From an uncultured Pelagibacteraceae bacterium (GTDB taxonomy: Bacteria; Pseudomonadota; Alphaproteobacteria; Pelagibacterales; Pelagibacteraceae), in contig CACFTX010000001.1 of assembly GCA_902569405.1 (NCBI GenBank), positions 310,001 to 374,000 of the forward strand: DNA of 64,000 nucleotides, in the 5' to 3' direction. Shown here in pieces: positions 39,405 to 46,373 of this stretch. The notes beneath the pieces are model-generated. The model ran no database searches. It saw only the letters and a program-made list of their open reading frames with translations, and had not been told where the DNA came from. The position numbers and the translations under genes were made by a program. How positions within the stretch are numbered: position 1 is the stretch's first letter; each line of letters opens with the position of its first letter.

Positions 39405-39411
39405 AATACAA

Positions 39412-39828
39412 ATGAATGAATCAGCACCTAAACTTGATTTTAAAGATAGCATGTATGCAACAGGTAGAAGAAAAAAATCAATAGCAAAAATATGGTTAAA
39501 AAAGGGATCTGGTAAAATATATGTTAATGGTAAAAATTATGAAGATTATTTCAAAAGATCAAATCACAAAATGCAAATTTTAAGACCTTTTGAAATAATA
39601 GACCAGGCAACAGGTTATGATGTAAGATGCAATGTTAAAGGTGGCGGTCACACTGGTCAAGCTGGAGCTTTGGTTCACGGCATTTCTAAAGCACTTGTTC
39701 AACTTGATTCGAATTTAAAAGCAACACTTAAAAAAGAAAAACTGACCACGAGAGACTCTAGAGCTGTAGAAAGAAAAAAATATGGCCATAGAAAAGCTAG
39801 AAGAAGCTTTCAGTTTTCTAAAAGATAA
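39412..39828 (+). CDS. rpsI: 30S ribosomal protein S9
   Basis: A 138-residue small-subunit protein. YATGRRKKSIAKIWLKKGSGKIYVNGK, the GGGHTGQAGALVHGISKAL glycine-rich core, and the C-terminal tail ERKKYGHRKARRSFQFSKR that reaches the P-site tRNA are all visible. It is cotranscribed with rplM. A TATAAT-like box at about 39850 in the following gap may start argC transcription. Confidence 0.98.
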   Translation: MNESAPKLDFKDSMYATGRRKKSIAKIWLKKGSGKIYVNGKNYEDYFKRSNHKMQILRPFEIIDQATGYDVRCNVKGGGHTGQAGALVHGISKALVQLDSNLKATLKKEKLTTRDSRAVERKKYGHRKARRSFQFSKR

Positions 39829-39861
39829 TTTTTTTTTCTCAATTAACTGTTATAATAAAAA

Positions 39862-40887
39862 ATGTCTAAGCTTAATGTATTAATTGCAGGATCAACTGGT
39901 TACATTGGAATTGAACTAGTTAAACTATTGTCTAAACACAAAAATATTACTATTAAATATTTGTGTGGCAACAATTCGGTAGGAAAAAATATTTCTTTTT
40001 ATGAAAAATCTTTAAAATTCAAAAAGTTTCCTAAAATAGTTAAATTCAATAAATCTTATCTTAAAAATGTGGATATAATATTTACTGCTCTACCTAATGG
40101 AGAAGCACAAGATATATCTAGAAATTTACTACCAAAAAATGTTTTAATAGATATAGCGGCTGATTTTAGATTAAACAGTTCAAAAAATTATTCAAAATGG
40201 TATAAACAAAAACATAGGGCTCCCAATAATATTAAAAAGAGCATTTATTCCCTTCCAGAATTTACAGGTGAGGTGATCAAAAATTTTAAGATAATTTCAT
40301 GTCCTGGTTGTTATCCTACATCAATACTATTGCCATTAATTCCACTTATTAAAAAAAAAATGATTAAATTGGAAAATATTATAGCAGATTCAAAGTCGGG
40401 ATACTCAGGAGCAGGTAGAGCTGTTCATAAAGTTTATGCTAAAAAAAATCTTTATGAGTCACTAAAAGCATACGGCGTTGGTTTTCATAGACATAACTCT
40501 GAAATTGAACAAGAAATAAAAAAATACACAAAGAAGAATAAATTAAATATTACTTTTACTCCTCATTTATCACCAATGTTTAAAGGAATATTAAGCACTA
40601 TATATTTCGAAACTAAAAATGGAGTTTCTTTAAAAAAGTTAAACAATCAACTTAAAATTACTTTCGCAAATAAACAGTTTGTTAAAGTTAAAAAAACAAA
40701 TAGTTATATAAGTACAAATGATGTTATTAATACTAATGAGTGTCATATATCTATTTGCAAAACAAAGTATAAAAATAAGTTTATTATTTTATCTGCGATA
40801 GATAATTTGATAAAAGGAGGATCAGGACAAGCAGTTCAAAATATGAATATTAAATTTAATTGGCCCGAAAGTAGGGGATTGGTATGA
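39862..40887 (+). CDS. argC: N-acetyl-gamma-glutamyl-phosphate reductase
   Basis: Third step of arginine synthesis, NADPH-dependent. The nucleotide motif VLIAGSTGYIGIELVKLL starts the protein, the catalytic Cys is in ISCPGCYPTSILLPL (about residue 150), and DSKSGYSGAGR plus VGFHRHNSEIEQEI match the long-form ArgC. The 341 residues are normal. It overlaps the next gene by four bases (ATGA). Confidence 0.95.
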   Translation: MSKLNVLIAGSTGYIGIELVKLLSKHKNITIKYLCGNNSVGKNISFYEKSLKFKKFPKIVKFNKSYLKNVDIIFTALPNGEAQDISRNLLPKNVLIDIAADFRLNSSKNYSKWYKQKHRAPNNIKKSIYSLPEFTGEVIKNFKIISCPGCYPTSILLPLIPLIKKKMIKLENIIADSKSGYSGAGRAVHKVYAKKNLYESLKAYGVGFHRHNSEIEQEIKKYTKKNKLNITFTPHLSPMFKGILSTIYFETKNGVSLKKLNNQLKITFANKQFVKVKKTNSYISTNDVINTNECHISICKTKYKNKFIILSAIDNLIKGGSGQAVQNMNIKFNWPESRGLV

Positions 40888-41312
40888 GAAAATTATACTT
40901 ATTTCTATTTATATGGATTTCATCAGCTAATGCATGGGATTCAAAAATAACATTGGACTGTATTAATGAAGATTTAAAACAATGTTCATCTGCAGAAATG
41001 ACAGTGAATAATTCTAAGGAAAAAAATGATATAAATTTAAATAAATCTACAACGAAAAAAAAAAAAACTGTTAAGAAAATAATAGATAAGAAAAAGAAGG
41101 AAAAAATAGTTAAACAAAAAATTAAAAAGAAGAAAAAACTAGTAGAACAAAAAGTTAAAAAGAAGAGAAAAATAGTTAAAAAAAATGTGAAAAAGGAAGA
41201 AAAAAAAGTAAAATTAGCCAATGTAAAAAATGATAATATGTCATTTAATGAATTTAAAAATTTAGTGATAAATTATTCTAATACAACAGGCTATCCAGAT
41301 ATTGATAATTAA
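40884..41312 (+). CDS. Lys-rich exported protein of unknown function
   Basis: I do not recognise this 142-residue protein. It starts with a signal peptide (MRKLYLFLFIWISSANAWD, probable cleavage after ANA), then a short segment with two Cys (DCINEDLKQC). About 60 residues (roughly 57-115) are nearly all Lys with Val, Ile and Glu, a probable charged helix or disordered linker. A short acidic C-terminal motif (MSFNEFKNLVINYSNTTGYPDIDN) follows. The 13-base A run at 41055-41067 lies in the Lys region. Translation is probably coupled to argC (ATGA overlap), with hom two bases downstream. It may be an envelope-spanning linker protein, but nothing proves it. Confidence 0.7.
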   Translation: MRKLYLFLFIWISSANAWDSKITLDCINEDLKQCSSAEMTVNNSKEKNDINLNKSTTKKKKTVKKIIDKKKKEKIVKQKIKKKKKLVEQKVKKKRKIVKKNVKKEEKKVKLANVKNDNMSFNEFKNLVINYSNTTGYPDIDN

Positions 41313-41314
41313 TT

Positions 41315-42604
41315 ATGAAAAAAAATATAAATATAGCGGTTGTAGGTCTAGGACAAATAGGAAACTATTTGTTAAATGAATTAAATAATAAAAAAAAAGA
41401 TATAGAACTTAAGACTGGAAAAAAAATTAAAGTAGTAGCAATATCTGCAAAAAACCCAAATAAAAAAAGAAAGTTTAAAATAAATAAAAATATATTTTAT
41501 AAAAATCCTCTCAATATAGTTAAAAAAAATAATATTGATATTTTATTTGAAGCTATAGGCAGCTCTGACGGTATTTCAAAAAAAATTGTTGAACTTTCTT
41601 TAAAAAATAAAATTCATGTAATTACACCTAATAAAGCACTTATTGCTAAACATGGCGATTATTTATCTAAGCTTGCAGAAAAAAATAAAGTAAATTTAGA
41701 ATTTGAAGCATCTGTAGCTGGTGGAATACCAATTCTTAGAACAATTAAAGAAGGTTTAGCTACAAATAAAATTTCAAAAGTTTACGGAATTTTAAATGGC
41801 ACATGTAATTATATATTGTCTGAAATGGAAACATCAAAAGATACTTTTTCTAATGTGTTAAAAAAAGCTCAACTATTAGGTTATGCTGAACCTGATAATC
41901 CTAAACTTGATTTAAATGGATATGATGCTTTTGCTAAAGTAAGGATATTGTCATCTCTTTCATTTAATAAGAAAATTTCGAATAAAAAATGTTTAATGGA
42001 GGGAATTGAAAATATTGATTACAAAGATATTGATATAGCAAGCCAATTAAATTTTAGAATTAAATTGCTTGGCATTACAGAGTTAATTAATAATAAATTA
42101 TTTGAAAGAGTTCACCCATGTTTGGTCAAGAAAGATAGTTATATTGGTAATGTTAACGGTGTAATGAATGCAGTGATTGTTCATGGTAATCCAATTGGAG
42201 AAAGTATTTTACAAGGTGAGGGTGCTGGCCCAGGAGCAACATCTTCAGCATTAATGTCAGATTTATTATCAATTTTAAGAGGTAATATTAAATATCCATT
42301 TGGTATACCTGATACAAAAAGAACAATTCCAAGTGTTTATAATGTAGATCACTATTCGAATTCATTGTATTTAAGATTCGAAGTAAAAGATAAACCTGGT
42401 GTACTTTCACAAATAACTAGACAATTGGCCAAAAGGTCGATTTCTGTTGAAAGATTGATACAGATACCTGACCATAAAAGAAAAACAGCTTCAATAGTTA
42501 TTATTACACATAAATCGAATGAGTATAATGCTCAAAAATGTATTAAATCAATAAGATCAAACAAAAATATATTAAAAAATCCTATCCTGATAAGACTTCT
42601 ATAA
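41315..42604 (+). CDS. hom: Homoserine dehydrogenase
   Basis: Reduces aspartate semialdehyde to homoserine for Thr and Met. The NAD(P) motif IAVVGLGQIGNYLLNEL opens the protein, VITPNKALIAKHGDYL and FEASVAGGIPILRTIKEGL carry catalytic residues, and LNGTCNYIL is conserved. A C-terminal ACT domain (about 350-429, FEVKDKPGVLSQITRQLAKRSISVERL) suggests threonine feedback. Homoserine also leads to the metY substrate encoded 3 kb away. Confidence 0.96.
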   Translation: MKKNINIAVVGLGQIGNYLLNELNNKKKDIELKTGKKIKVVAISAKNPNKKRKFKINKNIFYKNPLNIVKKNNIDILFEAIGSSDGISKKIVELSLKNKIHVITPNKALIAKHGDYLSKLAEKNKVNLEFEASVAGGIPILRTIKEGLATNKISKVYGILNGTCNYILSEMETSKDTFSNVLKKAQLLGYAEPDNPKLDLNGYDAFAKVRILSSLSFNKKISNKKCLMEGIENIDYKDIDIASQLNFRIKLLGITELINNKLFERVHPCLVKKDSYIGNVNGVMNAVIVHGNPIGESILQGEGAGPGATSSALMSDLLSILRGNIKYPFGIPDTKRTIPSVYNVDHYSNSLYLRFEVKDKPGVLSQITRQLAKRSISVERLIQIPDHKRKTASIVIITHKSNEYNAQKCIKSIRSNKNILKNPILIRLL

Positions 42605-42605
42605 A

Positions 42606-43505
42606 ATGGATATTTATATCAAGCTTTTTGAGGTTCTTTTTCCTGTTTTTTTTGTTGTTGGTATTGGTTATTATTTAGGAAAAAAAAATCCAAAATTAGA
42701 TACTTCATTTATAACTAATTTTGGTGCAAATATAGGTTCTCCTGCTATTATTTTTTATTCTGTTGCTACGACTGGTTTAACTTTTGATGTTTTTAAGTCT
42801 TATTTTGGATATTATCTTTTAGCAATTATAGGTTTTTCAATCATTGGGATTTTTTTTCTTTCTATATTGAAGAAAGATATTGCAATGGAATTGCCCCCAT
42901 TCATTTTGCCAAATACAGGAAATATGGGTCTTCCTATTTGTTTATTTGCTTATGGGCCCCAAGGTCTTGGTGTTGCTGGTGCTATATCTTCGTTGATCAT
43001 TTTATTCCATTTTACGCTTGGGGTTTTTCTTGCGAGTAAAAAGTTTAATTTTGATATAATTATTAAAAGTCCTTCTTTTTATGCCGTTTTAATTTCTGTG
43101 TTGTTTATTTATTTTGATATAGAAGCACCAAATTTTGTTATTAACACAACTATGTTGTTAACATACGCTACAATTTTTTTAATTTTAATGTCATTGGGCA
43201 TTGCTTTAACTAGACTTAAAGTTTTTTCTTTCAATAATGCGTTAATTTCTTCTATAGCTAGAGTTATATTTGGACCTGTTGTTGGATTTTTAATTATCAA
43301 ATTTTTTAATCTTAACGGCTATGCGGCTGGTGTTTTATTAATACAATGCTCAATGCCAAGCGCTGTATTAACATATTTAGTTGGATCAATGTATTCACCT
43401 AAAAAGATTGTTGATAATATTGCTAGTATGATAGTTGTTTCAACTGTTTTATCATTTGTAACTATACCAATTATAGTGTTTATTTCATTAAAGTATTTTT
43501 TTTAA
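42606..43505 (+). CDS. AEC family transporter (auxin-efflux-carrier-like permease)
   Basis: A 299-residue membrane protein with about ten hydrophobic helices. FPVFFVVGIGYYLGKKNPKLD, ANIGSPAIIFYSVA and FILPNTGNMGLPICLFAYGPQGLGVA match the AEC/membrane-transport fold seen in malonate or auxin-type carriers. The N-G-N/TGNMG-L-P motif is the family hallmark. The substrate is not predictable. It begins one base after hom and precedes an EamA transporter by six bases. Confidence 0.85.
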   Translation: MDIYIKLFEVLFPVFFVVGIGYYLGKKNPKLDTSFITNFGANIGSPAIIFYSVATTGLTFDVFKSYFGYYLLAIIGFSIIGIFFLSILKKDIAMELPPFILPNTGNMGLPICLFAYGPQGLGVAGAISSLIILFHFTLGVFLASKKFNFDIIIKSPSFYAVLISVLFIYFDIEAPNFVINTTMLLTYATIFLILMSLGIALTRLKVFSFNNALISSIARVIFGPVVGFLIIKFFNLNGYAAGVLLIQCSMPSAVLTYLVGSMYSPKKIVDNIASMIVVSTVLSFVTIPIIVFISLKYFF

Positions 43506-43511
43506 ATTTTA

Positions 43512-44360
43512 ATGAAAGCTATAATATTAAACTTGTTAGCATGGATAATGCTGCCTGTAATGGATGGCTTTGCTAAATACTTAAGTACAACAATTCCTGT
43601 ATTACAAATTACTTGGTCTAGATATTTTTTTACTGTTGTAATTGCTTTGCCTATAATGTTAATTTTTTTCAGAAAAAATTTTAAATGGACTGAGCAACCT
43701 AAACTTCAATTAATTAGAGGTTTGCTATTATTTTGTGCTAATATATTATTTTTTTATTCAATATCAGTTATTTCTTTAGCTAAAGCTTTAACTTTAGCTT
43801 TCATTGCTCCATTAATTGTAACTATTTTGTCTCCATTTTTTTTAGGTGAAAAAGTAGGAATTAGAAGATGGGTTGCTGTTATTGTTGGATTTATCGGATC
43901 TTTAATTGTTTTAAGGCCAGGTTTTGTTGAAATTAATCTAGCAAGTGTTGCAGCTTTAGGAACTGGTGTTTTGTATGCTTTTTATCTAATTGTAACTAAA
44001 AAGTTACATAAGTCTGATCATCCACTTTTAACACTTTTACTTACAGGCACAGTAGGGTGCATTATTGGATCTATGATTGTTCCTTCTGTTTGGGTACAAC
44101 CAACTATTACAGAGTGGTATATGATGTTTGCTATAGGTTTTTTTGCGTCAATAGGTCATTTATTTTTAATACTTTCTTTAAAGTATGCTGATGCCTCAAA
44201 ACTTGCTCCTTTTGGTTATTTTGAGATTATAACTAATATAATAATAGGTTATTACTTCTTTAATCACTTTCCGGATAACTCGACATTCTTAGGATTGTTT
44301 ATAATCATCTCATCCGGTATTTATATATTCAGAAGAGAAGCTTTAAATAGACTTAATTAG
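43512..44360 (+). CDS. EamA/DMT family transporter
   Basis: A 282-residue protein with ten predicted membrane helices in two EamA repeats. The first repeat contains LQLIRGLLLFCANILFFYSISVISLAKALTLAFIAPLIVTILS, with FLGEKVGIRRWVAVIVGFIGSLIVLRPG; the second ends SLKYADASKLAPFGYFEIITNIIIGYYFF. Members export amino acids or other metabolites; the substrate is unknown. It is the last gene of the conserved run before the accessory region. Confidence 0.88.
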   Translation: MKAIILNLLAWIMLPVMDGFAKYLSTTIPVLQITWSRYFFTVVIALPIMLIFFRKNFKWTEQPKLQLIRGLLLFCANILFFYSISVISLAKALTLAFIAPLIVTILSPFFLGEKVGIRRWVAVIVGFIGSLIVLRPGFVEINLASVAALGTGVLYAFYLIVTKKLHKSDHPLLTLLLTGTVGCIIGSMIVPSVWVQPTITEWYMMFAIGFFASIGHLFLILSLKYADASKLAPFGYFEIITNIIIGYYFFNHFPDNSTFLGLFIIISSGIYIFRREALNRLN

Positions 44361-44803
44361 TATATTCATGTAATACATTAAGTTATTAAGATAAAATCTT
44401 GGTATAATTGAATATTATAATAAAATTAAAGTATTTTATTAAGTTCAAAATTTTAAATATATAAACTAGCAAAATAAATACTTAAAATAAGAAAGTCATA
44501 GAATTGTAAAAAAAACTAATAAAATCAAGGTTTTTAAAAGATAAAAAAGTTGAAACAATAATATTAATGAAGAGTAATTAAAATTAGATTTAAATATAGA
44601 GAAAGTTATTGTTTTTTAAGGAAAGAAATAGCTGCAAATACATCTTGATTCTAAAGGTTTGCAAAAAAGGAATATAGCATTTAAACGAGCATAGAAGGGG
44701 TGTATTCAGGAATATCCCGGTAATCAGTACAACTTAAGGGTGAAAATAAAAATATCAAAAGAATATCGGTTTAACAGTAAAAAAACGTTGGTATTTATAG
44801 TTT
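44361..44803 (+). other. 443-base gene-poor AT-rich gap
   Basis: No gene with a start and ribosome site is visible on either strand. The first 280 bases are almost pure A/T. From about 44640 the base mix is less extreme. An open frame without ATG runs from 44695 to 44895 (KGCIQEYPGNQYNLRVKIKI...), antisense to the alkyltransferase gene at its end. I cannot identify it; it may be a decayed fragment. The gap probably marks the left edge of the variable region. Confidence 0.6.
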
Positions 44804-45079
44804 CTAGAGGGAAAAACCTTCTTTTTTTAACAATATTTTCTTTGCTTTTGTTCCACCAGGTGCAGAAAAACCACCTATACTGCCATCAGATCTAATAACT
44901 CTGTGACAGGGCACTTTGGGAGCGTATGGATTTTTACCACAAGCATTAGCTACTGCTCTTGCTGACTTTGGTTTTTTTATACCTATAGCAACTTGTTTAT
45001 AGGTTTTTACCTTACCTTTAGGTATAGTTTTAAGGTACTTCCAGACTTTAATTTGAAATTTAGTGCCTTTTAAGATCAT
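44804..45079 (-). CDS. Methylated-DNA-protein cysteine methyltransferase, minimal C-terminal domain
   Basis: A 91-residue protein consisting only of the DNA-binding/active domain of the Ogt/AGT family. IPKGKVKTYKQVA is the winged helix, RAVANACGKNPYAP holds the recognition Arg, and the acceptor Cys is in VPCHRVIRSDGSIGGFS. The Cys is present, so it is not an alkyltransferase-like ATL protein (which has Trp). The N-terminal domain of full-length AGTs is missing, though single-domain forms are known. It would repair O6-alkylguanine. It is isolated between two gene-poor stretches near a recombinase. Confidence 0.9.
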   Translation of the reverse strand: MILKGTKFQIKVWKYLKTIPKGKVKTYKQVAIGIKKPKSARAVANACGKNPYAPKVPCHRVIRSDGSIGGFSAPGGTKAKKILLKKEGFSL

Positions 45080-45089
45080 GGAAAAGTAT

Positions 45090-45285
45090 AAAAAACCCCT
45101 GTTTCCTTGTGCTTTTTAGGGCACAAAGAACAGTAGTTTTGGCACGTCGTTGTATGCGCTACCGCCATGCCTTCCGCTCCGCGATTTTAGCGCTACTCCG
45201 CAGAACTTTCTGCCCCCTGGGCTTGAACCTCTCGGTTTTTCCCCAATCGGCCAGTTAAGGGTTGCCCCTTAATTCATTAAAACCC
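45090..45285 (-). ncRNA. Candidate structured RNA or attachment element in a GC-rich patch
   Basis: About 45140-45270 is more than half G+C by eye, against roughly 30% around it, and it has no gene. On the minus strand it would fold TTAAGGG-GCAA-CCCTTAA (45255-45272, a GNRA loop), GCAGA-loop-TCTGC (45200-45213) and a 6-bp GCGCTA/TAGCGC stem (45156-45161 with 45188-45193). An 8-bp hairpin with one G-U pair (45105-45128) follows, then six U (45095-45090) like a terminator. A -10-like TATACT (45297-45292) is upstream. I matched it to no tRNA, SRP RNA or other known RNA family. Confidence 0.35.
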
Positions 45286-45392
45286 TATCAGAGTATAATG
45301 GTTGTATGTATCACTTTATAATTGATTGATTCATTTATTCACAGCTGTGGATTACGGACATAACTTTTATGATTTTTTTTATAATTTTGATA

Positions 45393-45421
45393 TTGACATT
45401 TATTTTTCAATATTATATTAT
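45393..45421 (+). promoter_or_regulatory. Strong sigma-70 promoter of the recombinase gene
   Basis: A perfect TTGACA (45393-45398) and TATTAT (45416-45421, five of six matches) are separated by 17 bases. The predicted start near 45428 lies inside the left arm of the inverted repeat at 45421-45447, so the repeat is at the very 5' end of the message and next to the -10 box. A palindrome CACAGCTGTG lies upstream at 45340-45349. Confidence 0.65.
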
Positions 45422-45447
45422 TTCCGATAATTAATGGTTATCGGAAA
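45421..45447. repeat. Perfect 10-7-10 inverted repeat before the recombinase start
   Basis: TTTCCGATAA (45421-45430), a 7-base spacer, and TTATCGGAAA (45438-45447) are perfect complements, ending five bases before ATG 45453. The size fits a tyrosine-recombinase core site (two inverted arms around a 6-8 base crossover), an operator overlapping the promoter, or an RNA hairpin that hides the translation start. No second perfect copy was seen in this window. Confidence 0.8.
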
Positions 45448-45452
45448 ATATA

Positions 45453-46373
45453 ATGAATGAACTAATAACTGATGTAAAAAGTCTTGAGTTGGAAACTTTG
45501 AAAAACTTAAAGAACTCAAAATCATCAAACACTTTAAGAGCTTACCAGGCAGATTTTAAGAACTTTTCTCTATTTTGTTCAAAGAATGGATTAAGCTCTA
45601 TGCCTACAGAACCAAAAATACTCTCAATTTATCTAACTCATTTATCATCTAGCTCTAAATTTAGTACTTTAAAGCGTAGAATAGCATCAATAAGCGTGAT
45701 TCATAAAATGAAAGGACATTACCTTGATACTAAACATCCTATAATAATGGAGAATTTACATGGAATTAAGAGAGTTAAGGGGAGCAATCAAAAAGCTAAA
45801 AAACCTTTATTAATCAGCGATTTAAAATTAATAATTAATGCTATAGATGAAGCGGATCAATCAGAAAATAAAAAAATTAGAGACAAAACAATTATATTAG
45901 TGGGTTTTGCAGGAGGTTTTAGAAGATCGGAATTAGTTAATATTGATCACGATGATATTGAATTTGTAAACGAAGGATTAAAAATCTTTATTAAAAGATC
46001 AAAAACAGATCAATCCGGCGAAGGAATGACAAAGGCTATACCCTACTTTGATAAAAAAAATTTTTGTCCAGTAGAATCTTTAAAAAAATGGATTAAAAAA
46101 CAAAAAATAAAATCAGGGAAATTATTTGATATATCAGATAAAACTGTAGCATTAATAATAAAAAAACACGCTAAATTAGCAGGATTGGATCCAAATAAAT
46201 ATGCGGGTCACAGTTTAAGATCAGGTTTTGCAACATCTGCTGCAGAATTTGGAGCTGAAGAAAGAAACATCATGAATATGACAGGTCATAAAACAACTCA
46301 AATGGTAAGAAGATATATAAAAGAAGGTAATTTATTTAAAAATAATGCTTTAAACAAAATTAAATTTATTTAA
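45453..46373 (+). CDS. Tyrosine site-specific recombinase (XerC/D-like integrase)
   Basis: A 306-residue recombinase. The N-terminal SAM-like core-binding domain is about 12-105 (SNTLRAYQADFKNFSLFC). The catalytic domain has all expected residues: Arg157 in GFRRSEL, Lys184 in RSKTDQ, His253 and Arg256 in HSLRSG, His279 in TGHKTTQ and nucleophile Tyr288 in VRRYI. It is likely active. It is not the clear XerC/XerD pair member by context, being isolated next to surface-glycan genes, and fits an island or cassette integrase. The end overlaps the convergent acyltransferase by eight bases. Confidence 0.92.
   Translation: MNELITDVKSLELETLKNLKNSKSSNTLRAYQADFKNFSLFCSKNGLSSMPTEPKILSIYLTHLSSSSKFSTLKRRIASISVIHKMKGHYLDTKHPIIMENLHGIKRVKGSNQKAKKPLLISDLKLIINAIDEADQSENKKIRDKTIILVGFAGGFRRSELVNIDHDDIEFVNEGLKIFIKRSKTDQSGEGMTKAIPYFDKKNFCPVESLKKWIKKQKIKSGKLFDISDKTVALIIKKHAKLAGLDPNKYAGHSLRSGFATSAAEFGAEERNIMNMTGHKTTQMVRRYIKEGNLFKNNALNKIKFI

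Noticed and set aside
44695..44895. Open frame possibly from a phage-integrase arm domain
   Set aside because: No start codon, overlaps the alkyltransferase gene antisense, and similarity is only impressionistic.
45140..45285. tRNA or SRP RNA gene in the GC-rich patch
   Set aside because: A T-loop-like TTCAAG is present but its stem does not pair, and the SRP GGAAG-x-AGCAGCC core is missing.
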